Made by a program: the position numbers and the translations under genes. Below, one piece after another: positions 38,541 to 46,615 of a DNA stretch of 54,963 bases. The first letter of the stretch is position 1. Every line of letters begins with the position of its first letter. This stretch comes from Gammaproteobacteria bacterium HGW-Gammaproteobacteria-4 (lineage in GTDB: Bacteria; Pseudomonadota; Gammaproteobacteria; Xanthomonadales; Xanthomonadaceae). The stretch lies in contig PGZC01000013.1 of the NCBI GenBank assembly GCA_002839995.1, positions 1 through 54,963 of the forward strand, in the 5' to 3' direction. Below the pieces are notes generated by a model that was not told the origin of the DNA, did not search any database, and worked only from the letters and a program-made list of their open reading frames with translations.

Positions 38541-38729
38541 ATGAGCAATCTATCGTTCAACCGCGTCGCCGGGACAGTCTTCGCCATCGTCGCACTCGCG
38601 CATCTCTACCGCGTCGTTCAAGTGCTGCCGATCCAGATCGGTTCGATGGCGGTACCGCAATGGGTGTCTTGGATTGGTGTCGCAGGCGCGGGTGCGCTCA
38701 GTGCCTGGGCGTTCCGATCACGAGGCTAG
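38541..38729 (+). CDS. Small two-helix membrane protein
   Basis: The 62-residue protein has two hydrophobic helices (VAGTVFAIVALAHLYRVVQ, about 8-26, and WVSWIGVAGAGALSAWAFR, about 41-59). It resembles a conserved small hypothetical family with HLYR after the first helix and PxWVSW before the second. A good GGAGG lies 8 nt before the ATG. No function is known to me. Confidence 0.7.
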   Translation: MSNLSFNRVAGTVFAIVALAHLYRVVQVLPIQIGSMAVPQWVSWIGVAGAGALSAWAFRSRG

Positions 38730-39088
38730 CGGCACATGACTCGGCTTGGCGCGATCCCGCAGCACGATGCCAGGCGCCCAATGCGGGGAGCGCAGTGATC
38801 GAAGATCACGCAGCTATCGGTGGCACAAATTCAAGCGGTTGCCCGCAACGGCGAAGGCAAAAGGCAACACCCGGCCCTACGCTGGATCTATCGCTGTGTT
38901 GTTGCACCTGCCGTCGGAGTGACGCGATGAGTCCGCCTGCACGACAGCACGACATTATGGGCTTGACGGCATTGTGTGCGCGGTTACAATCTCTTGCGCT
39001 TGGTGTAACACGCGCCACGTTGATTGTGGGGCGGATCGAAGCACCAACAGGAGGGCGCGGAAATCAGACCATCCAAGGAGAGGCGTTC

Positions 39089-39139
39089 GTGACAATCTTT
39101 CGCAACAATCTTGAGCACAGCACAGCACAGCATCTCTAA
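39089..39139 (+). CDS. Possible 16-codon leader ORF before a secreted protein
   Basis: AAGGAG (39075-39080) precedes a GTG at 39089 that encodes VTIFRNNLEHSTAQHL and stops at TAATG, one base overlapping the ATG of the next gene (39139). The downstream gene has no ribosome-binding site of its own, so translation could be coupled through this leader. The rest of the 409-bp gap 38730-39138 shows no gene or repeat that I can support. Confidence 0.3.
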   Translation: MTIFRNNLEHSTAQHL

Positions 39140-40002
39140 TGACCAATAGGATCGGCCGTTCGCACTCGATTTGGTCGAACGTGGCCTTTTGGGTGTTGCT
39201 GCTGTCTGCTTTCGCAGTAATCGAGCCCGCCAGCGCACAAACCATTCGTTGTGATGGATGTTCGCCTGCGGCGAAGAGGGATGTGGCGAAAGCCGCGGGC
39301 GAAGGCTCTTATGTCGTTTATGATCTGATCAACAACCAGGCCACAGGATTTGTTGTCGAGCGCGACGACCAATCGCTTGGCTCCTATCAGGCCACTGTTT
39401 CCGACGTCGATCCTCGGATCAAGGAACAAGTTGCCGCATTTTCTTCGCTTTTTGCGGCGACCGGCGGATCGATGGTGGTCTCGTCCGCGATTGACGCGAA
39501 CGACATCAACCTTCCGGGGCTCGGTGGTTCGACCGCATTTGATATAGCCGAAGACGCAAATTTGCGCTCGCAACTTGCTGATAGATTGTGGAGCGCTCCA
39601 CCGCATGGCGTCAACTCGGCGCTGTTGTGGGTGATCGAAACAATCAAGTCGGCGGGTTTTACGCTGGCCGGAATAACCACCTCTGCGCGTATGGTCGTGG
39701 TTTTTTGGGATGGTTCGAGCGTGGCTTTTACGGTCGACCTCAATTTGCAGCAGGTTAGCTACATCCGGGGCAGCGCGAGGACCGCCGGAGGGCAGCTAAT
39801 CCCGGAGACCAACGATCCGTTCGAGGTCGCAGGGACGTATAGATTCAACATCCCAGGTAGTTTGGATACCGATGCAAGTCGGTTCCTCCTGCACTTGGCT
39901 GCGCTGGGCATTCCAGTTGTCAACTCAAGCAGTGGTCCCGCCGGGACGGTTCGCTGTACCTTTGATGGCAAGACGTTGACTTGTACGACGTACCCGAATT
40001 AA
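39139..40002 (+). CDS. Secreted hypothetical protein, AT-richer than neighbours
   Basis: I do not recognise this 287-residue protein. It has a signal peptide (VAFWVLLLSAFAVIEPASAQ, cleavage near residue 34), then IRCDGCSPAAKRDVAKAAGE and a beta-rich body with no known motif. The C-terminus has a Cys pair (VRCTFDGKTLTCTTYPN). Base use differs from the surroundings: the line 39541-39600 counts 50% GC and 39241-39300 62%, against 68% in a typical line (44701-44760). Lying beside a BrnTA module, it may have been acquired by transfer. Confidence 0.75.
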   Translation: MTNRIGRSHSIWSNVAFWVLLLSAFAVIEPASAQTIRCDGCSPAAKRDVAKAAGEGSYVVYDLINNQATGFVVERDDQSLGSYQATVSDVDPRIKEQVAAFSSLFAATGGSMVVSSAIDANDINLPGLGGSTAFDIAEDANLRSQLADRLWSAPPHGVNSALLWVIETIKSAGFTLAGITTSARMVVVFWDGSSVAFTVDLNLQQVSYIRGSARTAGGQLIPETNDPFEVAGTYRFNIPGSLDTDASRFLLHLAALGIPVVNSSSGPAGTVRCTFDGKTLTCTTYPN

Positions 40003-40196
40003 GGCTTGACGAGGTTGGCACGACCGGGCCGGTCTGTACGTCGGCCCGGTCGCACGGCGTCGCAAGGCCGGAGCAGTCTCTGGAATCAAGGGCCGCCAAG
40101 CAGGGTACTTCGCCGCTCGCCATTCCGGCGTCAATCATTACCGCTACGACCCAGGCACACTGCCGCATCTCGCGTCGCGATGGGGGGCTGGGTTAC

Positions 40197-40718
40197 ATGC
40201 ATCCGAAGCACTCGATGATTCACACAGCAGCGCTCCGTATCCTGCTCCTCGCCCTCATCCTGACGACTCTCGGCTGCACCAGCGCGCGTACCAACGCACA
40301 CACCACCGGAGCACCCAGCGCCGCTGCGCACATCGCATCGCCGCAGGCGGCCCGATCGACGTACACGGTCGTGCTGGTGCGCGATCATCCGGTGGACATC
40401 GCGACCGAAGCGCTCACCCTCGAACTGGTCGCTGTGAAGGATGACCGCTGTCCGGAAAACGTGTCCTGTATCTGGGCCGGTCATGCCGCTGTCACGCTGA
40501 AGGTCGGCAAGGTCGGCGCCGCGACGAGGACGATCACGCTCGGCACGCAGGCACCGCCGCACATGCGCCTGCCCTACGACGCGGCGTACGAGGGTTATCG
40601 GTTTCACCTCGCAAAGCTCGAACCGGGCAATACGCAATCGCCTGCCACGCCATATCGCGCGACGGTCACGGTGGGCGTAGGCGCGGCAAAACAAACTCCG
40701 GATTCGACCGAGATGTGA
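40197..40718 (+). CDS. Lipoprotein of unknown function
   Basis: The 173-residue protein has a lipobox (LLLALILTTLGC), an Ala/Ser-rich linker and a small beta domain with a Cys pair (DDRCPENVSCIWAGHAAVTL). This segment is shared by many short uncharacterised bacterial lipoproteins. The start could be 40197 (preceded by a G-rich stretch) or 40215 (MIHTAALRIL); both give the same mature protein. The last 28 codons are duplicated downstream as part of a 230-bp tandem duplication. Confidence 0.75.
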   Translation: MHPKHSMIHTAALRILLLALILTTLGCTSARTNAHTTGAPSAAAHIASPQAARSTYTVVLVRDHPVDIATEALTLELVAVKDDRCPENVSCIWAGHAAVTLKVGKVGAATRTITLGTQAPPHMRLPYDAAYEGYRFHLAKLEPGNTQSPATPYRATVTVGVGAAKQTPDSTEM

Positions 40719-41091
40719 GGGCCTCTCGAAACCTGCTGTGCGACCCGACCGTAAGAGCCGCGCAACAACACCAGTTGCGCAGCTTACGCAATCGCTTCGA
40801 TTGGTCGCCCACAGGGTGGGCTCCTACAAACACGCGCCAACGCACCCTGTAGGAGCTCACCACGCACTCGCCTACCACGCCATATCGCGCGACGATCACG
40901 GTGAGCGTAGGCGCGGCAAAACAAACTCCGGATTCGACCGAGATGTGAGGGGCCTCTCGAAACCTGCTGTGCGATCCGACCGTAAGAGCCGCGCAACAAC
41001 ACCAGTTGCGCAGCTTACGCAATCGCTTCGATTGGTCGCCCACAGGGTGGGCTCCTGCAAACACGCGCCAACGCACCCTGTAGGAGCTCAC
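40632..41091. repeat. 230-bp tandem duplication including a gene tail and REPs
   Basis: Copy 1 (40632-40861) and copy 2 (40862-41091) are about 97% identical by eye. Each holds the last codons of the lipoprotein gene, its stop, and inverted REP-like units (GGTCGCCCACAGGGTGGGCT at 40803 and 41034; TGTAGGAGCTCAC near the end). Copy 1 ends inside a REP unit (GAGCTCAC), whereas after copy 2 the unit is complete (to 41104), so the join lies within the REP. The rest of the gap to metG (41105-41312) holds further GAGCGAAGCG-type repeat fragments and a G/C-rich hairpin (GGGGCGCAGCCCC). Confidence 0.88.
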
Positions 41092-41312
41092 CCTGTGAGC
41101 GACCGAGCGAGCCGCGTAGCGGCGAAGCGTCGGGGCGCAGCCCCGCGTAACCGCGAAGCGCTCGACCGCATGGCAAGCGCAGCTTGCGCTGTCGCGAAGC
41201 GACTGACAGGTGGCGCAACGCCGCGCACCCGTGGGTCATGGAGGAGGTATTGCTCAGCCCGATCCCGCAGACACGCGCGCATCTGGGATAATCGCGCGAT
41301 ACTCCTTTCGCG

Positions 41313-43589
41313 ATGCCACTCATGCCGACGCCTGCACCCACCCTGCTCACCTGCGCCCTGCCCTACGCCAATGGCCCGCTGCACCTGGGGCATCTGGTGG
41401 GCTATATCCAGGCCGACATCTGGGCACGGGCACGGCGCATGCGCGGCGGCACGGTGCATTTTGTCTGTGCCGATGATGCCCATGGCACGCCGATCATGTT
41501 GGCCGCCGAGAAAGCGGGCATGCCCGCCGAGGACTTCATCCGCGCCATGCAGGAAGGCCACGAGCGCGACTTCGCCGAATTCGGCGTGCGCTTCGATTTC
41601 TATCACACCACCCACAGCGCCGAGAACCGCGAACTGGCCGAGCTGATCTACACGCGCTTGCGCGACGGCTCGCACGGCCCGAAAGCGATCGCGCGGCGCT
41701 CGATCCAGCAATTGTTCGATCCCGAGCGCGGCATGTTTCTGCCGGATCGCTACGTCAAGGGCGAATGCCCGCATTGCGGTGCGGCCGATCAATACGGCGA
41801 CAACTGCGAAGTCTGCGGCAAGGCCTACGCGCCGACCGATCTGAAGCACCCGCGCTCGGTGGTGTCCGGCGCGGTGCCGGTGCTGCGCGACTCGGAGCAC
41901 TACTTCTTCGAGCTGGGCAAGTTCGAGGCGTTCCTGCGCGAGTGGCTGGCCGGCGACAGCGCGCATCCGGCGGTGAAGGCGAAGCTGGGCGAGTGGCTGG
42001 AAGGCGGCCTGCGCGACTGGGACATTTCGCGCGACGCGCCCTACTTCGGCTTCCCGATTCCCGATGCGCCGGGCAAGTTCTTCTACGTGTGGCTGGATGC
42101 GCCGATCGGCTATCTGGCCAGCTTCAAGGCGCTGTGCGCGCGCGACGGCATCGACTTCGATCAGTTTCTGGGCATCGACAGCAGCGCCGAGATGCACCAC
42201 TTCCTGGGCAAGGACATCATCAACTTCCACGGCCTGTTCTGGCCGGCGATGTTGCACGGCGCGGGTTTCCGCGCGCCGACCGCGCTGCACGTCAACGGCT
42301 ACCTGACGGTGAATGGCGCCAAGATGTCGAAGTCGCGCGGCACCTTTGTGATGGCGCGCACGTACCTCGAGTCCGGCCTCGATCCCGAGGCGCTGCGCTA
42401 CTACTTCGCGGTGAAAACCGGCGCTGGCGTGGTCGATCTCGACCTCAACCTCGACGACTTCGTGGCGCGGGTGAACGCCGATCTGGTCGGCAAGTTCGTC
42501 AACATCGCCAGTCGTTGCGCACGATTGCTTGCCCAGCATTTCAACAACCGACTGGGCGTGGCGATCTGGTCACCCGAGCCAAACTTGTCACGCGTTCCAA
42601 GTGACTTCGAAGCGAGCGCGCTCACAGCCCTGGGGACATGCAGCAAACGCGTGCGCGACGCCGTTCCATACTACGAGGCCGGTGAGTTCAGCAAAGCCGT
42701 TACACGGATCATGATGGCCGCAGATGCAGCAAATGAGTACATCGCAGCGGTGCAACCGTGGAACCTCGCCAAGGATCCGTCCCGTGCGGCCGATCTGCAC
42801 GTCGCACTGACGATTGGAATCAACATGTTTCGTAGCATCGCCATCGCGTTGAGACCAGTACTCCCCGCCGCTACGCGCCGCGCTGCTCAATGGCTCAATG
42901 AAAATGCGGACGAATATTCATTCGACCGGATCGAGCGTTTTCTTGCGGACCACACTGTGAACGCGTTTGAACCCTTGATGACCCGCATCGACCCGAAGCA
43001 GATCGAAGCGATGGTGGAAGTGAGCAAGGAATCGTTGAAGCCGGAGGGGGCTGCGGCGAATTCGAACCCTCACCCCAGCCCTCTGATGCAGCTACCAAGC
43101 AACCGACTAGGCAGGCAAGAAACGCCTGCCAAGTCTCTGCTTGTCCCGAGGGGAGAGGGAGTCAAAGCCAGCAAGTCAGCCGCTGTTCCGAGTCCCCAGT
43201 CCCCAGTCCCCAGCCCCGGCTCCAACCCGAGTCCCCAGTCCCCAGTCCCGAGTCCCGGCCACATCTCCATCGAAGACTTCGCCAAACTCGACCTGCGTGT
43301 CGCCACCGTCACCGCCTGCGAGCTCGTCGAGGGCTCGGACAAGCTGCTGCGCTTTACGCTCGATGCCGGCGAGTTGGGCTCACGCCAGATCTTTTCCGGC
43401 ATCCGAGCGGCGTACAACGCGCCGGAAAAACTGGTCGGCCGCAAGGTGGTGTTCATCGCCAACCTCGCCCCGCGCAAGATGCGTTTTGGCGTCAGCGAGG
43501 GCATGATTCTTTCCGCCGGCAGCGGCGATGCAGATTTGTTTCTGCTCGATGTCGACAGCGGCGCACAGCCGGGGATGGCGGTGAAATGA
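41313..43589 (+). CDS. metG: Methionyl-tRNA synthetase with repeat-expanded linker
   Basis: The 758-residue enzyme charges tRNA-Met. The HLGH signature is at 24-27, a zinc knuckle CPHC...CEVC at 152-168, the KMSKS loop at 337-341, an anticodon-binding helical domain to about 560, and a C-terminal tRNA-binding OB domain (about 650-758, ISIEDFAKLDLRVATVTACE). Relatives are near 690 residues. The extra length is in residues about 585-648, which translate two intergenic repeats, including [11 protein letters not shown] from 7-bp GAGTCCC units. Codons from about 42550 to 43030 are AT-richer than those before. The start could be 41313 or 41322; neither has a strong Shine-Dalgarno sequence. Confidence 0.95.
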   Translation: MPLMPTPAPTLLTCALPYANGPLHLGHLVGYIQADIWARARRMRGGTVHFVCADDAHGTPIMLAAEKAGMPAEDFIRAMQEGHERDFAEFGVRFDFYHTTHSAENRELAELIYTRLRDGSHGPKAIARRSIQQLFDPERGMFLPDRYVKGECPHCGAADQYGDNCEVCGKAYAPTDLKHPRSVVSGAVPVLRDSEHYFFELGKFEAFLREWLAGDSAHPAVKAKLGEWLEGGLRDWDISRDAPYFGFPIPDAPGKFFYVWLDAPIGYLASFKALCARDGIDFDQFLGIDSSAEMHHFLGKDIINFHGLFWPAMLHGAGFRAPTALHVNGYLTVNGAKMSKSRGTFVMARTYLESGLDPEALRYYFAVKTGAGVVDLDLNLDDFVARVNADLVGKFVNIASRCARLLAQHFNNRLGVAIWSPEPNLSRVPSDFEASALTALGTCSKRVRDAVPYYEAGEFSKAVTRIMMAADAANEYIAAVQPWNLAKDPSRAADLHVALTIGINMFRSIAIALRPVLPAATRRAAQWLNENADEYSFDRIERFLADHTVNAFEPLMTRIDPKQIEAMVEVSKESLKPEGAAANSNPHPSPLMQLPSNRLGRQETPAKSLLVPRGEGVKASKSAAVPSPQSPVPSPGSNPSPQSPVPSPGHISIEDFAKLDLRVATVTACELVEGSDKLLRFTLDAGELGSRQIFSGIRAAYNAPEKLVGRKVVFIANLAPRKMRFGVSEGMILSAGSGDADLFLLDVDSGAQPGMAVK
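43067..43257. repeat. Two intergenic-type repeats inside metG
   Basis: 43067-43164 resembles a dispersed element that begins CCCTCACCCCAGCCCTCT and ends GAGGGGAGAGGGAGTC. 43191-43257 is an array of 7-bp units (GAGTCCC/CAGTCCC). The array matches the arrays upstream of rsxA (43799-43871) and at 10541. Both lie in frame in the linker before the C-terminal domain of MetG. Confidence 0.85.
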
Positions 43590-43608
43590 ATTTGAATCCG
43601 GGACTCGG

Positions 43609-43764
43609 GACTCGGGACGGCAAGCTTGCGTAGGTCGGATCAAGCGCCCTGGGCGCGGATCCGACGGGTACTCGCGACGCTGGTGCAAGCGTCCGGCACT
43701 ACCTTAGTCGGCTCCACCGCTACGCGGCTTGAGCCGACCTACGACTCGGGACGGCAAGCTTGCG
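43609..43764. repeat. Paired GTAGGTCGG hairpins between 22-bp direct repeats
   Basis: A 22-bp sequence containing CTCGGGACGGCAAGCTTG occurs at 43609-43630 and 43743-43764. Between them lies an element bounded by GTAGGTCGGATCAAGC (from 43630) and GCTTGAGCCGACCTAC (to 43742), inverted at 15 of 16 positions, containing two hairpin units. It looks like an inserted pair of repeats with duplicated flanks. Confidence 0.75.
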
Positions 43765-43798
43765 AGCTTTCGCTTTGTGCTTTTGCTTTGGCTTTTCC

Positions 43799-43871
43799 GA
43801 GTCCCCAGTCCCCAGTCCCGAGTCCCGGCTTCTTGGCTTTTCCGAGTCCCCAGTCCCCAGTCCCGAGTCCC
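43799..43871. repeat. Two GAGTCCC heptad arrays upstream of rsxA
   Basis: Each array has the order GAGTCCC-CAGTCCC-CAGTCCC-GAGTCCC (43799-43826 and 43844-43871) and is preceded by GGCTTTTCC, giving a 45-bp larger repeat. The second array ends 8 bp before the rsxA start codon. Confidence 0.9.
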
Positions 43872-43879
43872 AACATAAA

Positions 43880-44461
43880 GTGACCGACCTTCTGCTCCTG
43901 CTCGTTGGCACCATCCTGGTCAACAACTTCGTGTTGGTGAAGTTCCTTGGCCTGTGCCCGTTCATGGGCGTGTCGCGGCAGATCGACTCGGCGTACGGCA
44001 TGGCGCTGGCCACTGGCTTTGTACTCACCTTGTCGGCGGCACTGAGTTACCTGATACATCACTGGCTGCTCGCCCCGCTCGGCCTGGGCTATCTGCGCAC
44101 GCTGGCGTTCATCCTGGTGATCGCCGCGGTGGTGCAGTTCACCGAAGTGGTGATGCACCGGAGCAACCCGCGTCTGTACCGCACGCTGGGCATCTATCTG
44201 CCGCTGATCACCACCAACTGCGCGGTGCTCGGGGTGGCCCTGCTCAACATCCAGGCGCGGCACAGCCTGTTCGAAGCGGTGCTGTACGGTTTCGGCGCAG
44301 CGGTGGGATTCGGTCTGGTGCTGATCCTGTTCTCGGCGATGCGCGATCGGCTGGAGATCGCCGATGTCCCGGAAAGTTTTCGCGGCTCGCCCATTGCCCT
44401 GATCACCGCCGGCCTGATGGCGCTGGCGTTCATGGGCTTTTCCGGCCTGACCACGCAGTGA
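43880..44461 (+). CDS. rsxA: Electron transport complex subunit RsxA
   Basis: The 193-residue integral membrane protein is almost collinear with E. coli Rsx[70 protein letters not shown]. It has six predicted helices and belongs to the Rsx/Rnf electron-transfer complex, which keeps SoxR reduced in E. coli. The GTG at 43880 matches the family start. No Shine-Dalgarno sequence is present because GAGTCCC arrays abut the start. A TTG at 43760 in the same frame would translate the arrays as an N-terminal extension. Confidence 0.93.
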   Translation: MTDLLLLLVGTILVNNFVLVKFLGLCPFMGVSRQIDSAYGMALATGFVLTLSAALSYLIHHWLLAPLGLGYLRTLAFILVIAAVVQFTEVVMHRSNPRLYRTLGIYLPLITTNCAVLGVALLNIQARHSLFEAVLYGFGAAVGFGLVLILFSAMRDRLEIADVPESFRGSPIALITAGLMALAFMGFSGLTTQ

Positions 44462-44468
44462 TTGCGCC

Positions 44469-44999
44469 ATGCTGAGCGCGATCGCGGTCATCGTCGGTCT
44501 GGCCCTGCTGTTTGGCGCACTGCTGGCGTGGGCGGCGCAGCGCTTTGCGGTGGAGCGGGACCCGATCATCGACCAGATCGAGCGCATCCTGCCGCAGACG
44601 CAATGCGGGCAATGCACCTTCCCCGGCTGCCGGCCGTATGCCGAAGCCATCGCCGAGGGACGCGCCGACATCAACCAGTGCCCGCCCGGCGGCGAGGCGG
44701 GTGTGCGCGCACTGGCGGAACTGCTCGGGCGCGAGGTCAAGCCGCTTGATGCCGAACACGGCGAGCAAAAACCGGCACGGGTGGCGCTGATCGTCGAAGC
44801 CGAGTGCATCGGCTGCACCAAGTGCATCCAGGCCTGCCCGGTGGACGCCATCATCGGCGCGCCCAAGCGAATGCACACCGTGATCGCCGAGTTGTGTACC
44901 GGCTGCGACCTGTGCGTGCCGCCGTGCCCGGTGGATTGCATCGACATGATCGAACGCAAGCCCACGGTGACCACCTGGCGCGCGCCCAAACCCGCGTGA
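44469..44999 (+). CDS. rsxB: Electron transport complex subunit RsxB (ferredoxin-type)
   Basis: The 176-residue protein has an N-terminal membrane helix ([17 protein letters not shown], 5-21), a 4Fe-4S motif with Cys46, Cys49, Cys54 and Cys71 (CGQCTFPGC...C), and two ferredoxin clusters ([12 protein letters not shown], 113-124; [12 protein letters not shown], 143-154). It lies 7 bp after rsxA. The other subunits RsxC, D, G and E are not next to it: a response regulator follows. RsxAB either work with subunits coded elsewhere or have another partner. Confidence 0.94.
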   Translation: MLSAIAVIVGLALLFGALLAWAAQRFAVERDPIIDQIERILPQTQCGQCTFPGCRPYAEAIAEGRADINQCPPGGEAGVRALAELLGREVKPLDAEHGEQKPARVALIVEAECIGCTKCIQACPVDAIIGAPKRMHTVIAELCTGCDLCVPPCPVDCIDMIERKPTVTTWRAPKPA

Positions 45000-45138
45000 A
45001 CCTCACCAAACCTGCTGCGCGACCGGTGAGCGCGCGCGTTTGCGCAAACCAGTACCATGCAAAAATGGCCGCCGTGGCCCGTTTTTTCCGCTCACCACGT
45101 TGGTCAAGTCGCGGCAAACATCAGGGGAACCGCTTGCA

Positions 45139-45693
45139 ATGGAAACGCCTTTGACACCCGATAAACCCAGCCTGTTCAAGCGCTTTTTCGGCGGCGGCAA
45201 CACCGTGCTCGACCGGCGCAAGAAAGCGCGCACCACGCCCGCGCCGGACACCAGGATTCTGATCATCGACGACTCGCGCACGATCGTGGCGGTGTTGGGC
45301 AAGATGCTGCGGCAAGGCGGTTATCAGACGATTTCGGCACTCGATGCCGAAAGCGGCATCGAGATGGCGCTGAACGAATCGCCGCATCTGATCTTTCTCG
45401 ACATCGTGCTGCCCGGCATGAATGGCTTTGCTGCGCTACGTGTGTTGCGCCGCGAGGCGGCCACACGCCGCACGCCGATCATCATGATGAGCGGCAACAT
45501 GCAGGCCACCGAGCAGTTCTATGCGCAAAAGCACGGCGCCGATGACTTCCTGAAAAAACCCTTTCCGCGCGCCGAGCTGTTCCACCGCATCGAGCGTCTG
45601 CTCGGCCCTGGGCCGGAACGCCAGACCGAGCAGGTCGATGCCGACCAACCGACTCAGATTGTCGGCACGCCGCCTGATCCGGAGCAGGCCTGA
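45139..45693 (+). CDS. Single-domain response regulator, PilG/PilH-like
   Basis: The 184-residue protein has a basic/Gly-rich N-terminal tail (about 1-37) and one receiver domain (about 38-160): acidic pair Asp44-Asp45 (LIIDDSRTIV), phospho-acceptor Asp88 (LIFLDIVLPGMNGF), and the KKPF motif near 137. No DNA-binding output domain is present. The receiver most resembles twitching-motility regulators of the PilG/PilH type, but no kinase or pil genes are near. The start at 45139 is preceded by AGGGGA. The C-terminal tail is Pro/Asp-rich. Confidence 0.83.
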   Translation: METPLTPDKPSLFKRFFGGGNTVLDRRKKARTTPAPDTRILIIDDSRTIVAVLGKMLRQGGYQTISALDAESGIEMALNESPHLIFLDIVLPGMNGFAALRVLRREAATRRTPIIMMSGNMQATEQFYAQKHGADDFLKKPFPRAELFHRIERLLGPGPERQTEQVDADQPTQIVGTPPDPEQA

Positions 45694-45700
45694 GCCCGCG

Positions 45701-46615
45701 TCAGCGCAGCCGCTCCACCTGCCACCCGGCTTCGGCCAGCAACGCCGGCATTCCCGCATCGCCGACCAGATGCAGTGCGCCGACCACCACCAGCGTGGTG
45801 TGCGGCTGTGCCAGCATGGCCTGCATCTGCGGCAGCCAGTTCTGGTTGCGGTCGGTGAGCACCAGCTTGCCGGTAACCGGCGTCTTCTCGAAAAACTCCT
45901 CGCGCTGAATCTGTTCCAACGCCGCCAGATCGGCATCGCGCCAGGCACGATGCAGCTCGCGCACATCGTCCTGGAGTTCGCTTTGCGGGCGCAGCGCTTC
46001 ACGCAGCGAAAGCTCCTGCTCGTTCATCGGCGCGGCATCGAACGCCCGCAGTTGCTCCTCGATGCCTTCCAGGCCGCTACTGCCTTTCTTGTCGGTGCGC
46101 GCACGCTGCATGAAGTACTGGTCCAGGCCCAGCGCCGGGTCCAGCCCCGCGCCCTGCATCGCGCGAATCGCCAGCCCGACGTTGATGAACCAGGGCTTGA
46201 AGCGCGCCATTGCGGCGTACGCGGCGTCGTTGCCGATATGGGCACGCAGCTTGCCCGCGGTATCGCTGGAGATCACGTCGGCAAGCTCGGTACCGGCCGG
46301 CAACATGGCCCGCTGCATCATCTGCAGGCCCATGCCGGGCGAATCGGCCAACTCCGGGGAGATTTCGAACACCAGCTTGTCGGCCTGCGCATAAGCGCTT
46401 TCCACTGCCGGCGCCAACGGGTAGTCGTCGGCGCTGAGCATATGAAACGAGCCGAGCAGATAGATCGTGCCTTGCGTTCCGCTGACCCGCCACAGCAACG
46501 GCTGCGGCGGTGCGGCAACGGCGGTTACCGCAACCAGCGCCAGCAGCAGCGCCAGCAGGAACCCGCTCGCGTGCCGGATATGCACGCGCCGGGCGTTAAT
46601 GGCCGAGTCCCTCAT
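45701..46615 (-). CDS. TraB/GumN family protein, exported
   Basis: The 304-residue protein has a signal peptide (GFLLALLLALVAVTAVAA) and the two hallmark motifs of the TraB/PrgY/GumN family: GTIYLLGSFHML near the N-terminus and TTLVVVGALHLVGDAGMPAL near the C-terminus. The fold resembles a metalloprotease-like or erythromycin-esterase-like domain; the biochemical role is unresolved. Its start overlaps the end of the DUF1684 gene by 20 bp, so the two are co-transcribed, with mutL further upstream on the same strand. Confidence 0.85.
   Translation of the reverse strand: MRDSAINARRVHIRHASGFLLALLLALVAVTAVAAPPQPLLWRVSGTQGTIYLLGSFHMLSADDYPLAPAVESAYAQADKLVFEISPELADSPGMGLQMMQRAMLPAGTELADVISSDTAGKLRAHIGNDAAYAAMARFKPWFINVGLAIRAMQGAGLDPALGLDQYFMQRARTDKKGSSGLEGIEEQLRAFDAAPMNEQELSLREALRPQSELQDDVRELHRAWRDADLAALEQIQREEFFEKTPVTGKLVLTDRNQNWLPQMQAMLAQPHTTLVVVGALHLVGDAGMPALLAEAGWQVERLR

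Noticed and set aside
38660-39139. 159-codon frame between the small membrane gene and the secreted protein gene
   Set aside because: No likeness to any protein, overlaps the upstream gene, and lacks a start with a ribosome-binding site; only its last 16 codons are kept as a possible leader.
38730-41312. Prophage or integrative-element ends
   Set aside because: No integrase, transposase, tRNA or paired attachment site is visible, so only a likely acquired segment is claimed.
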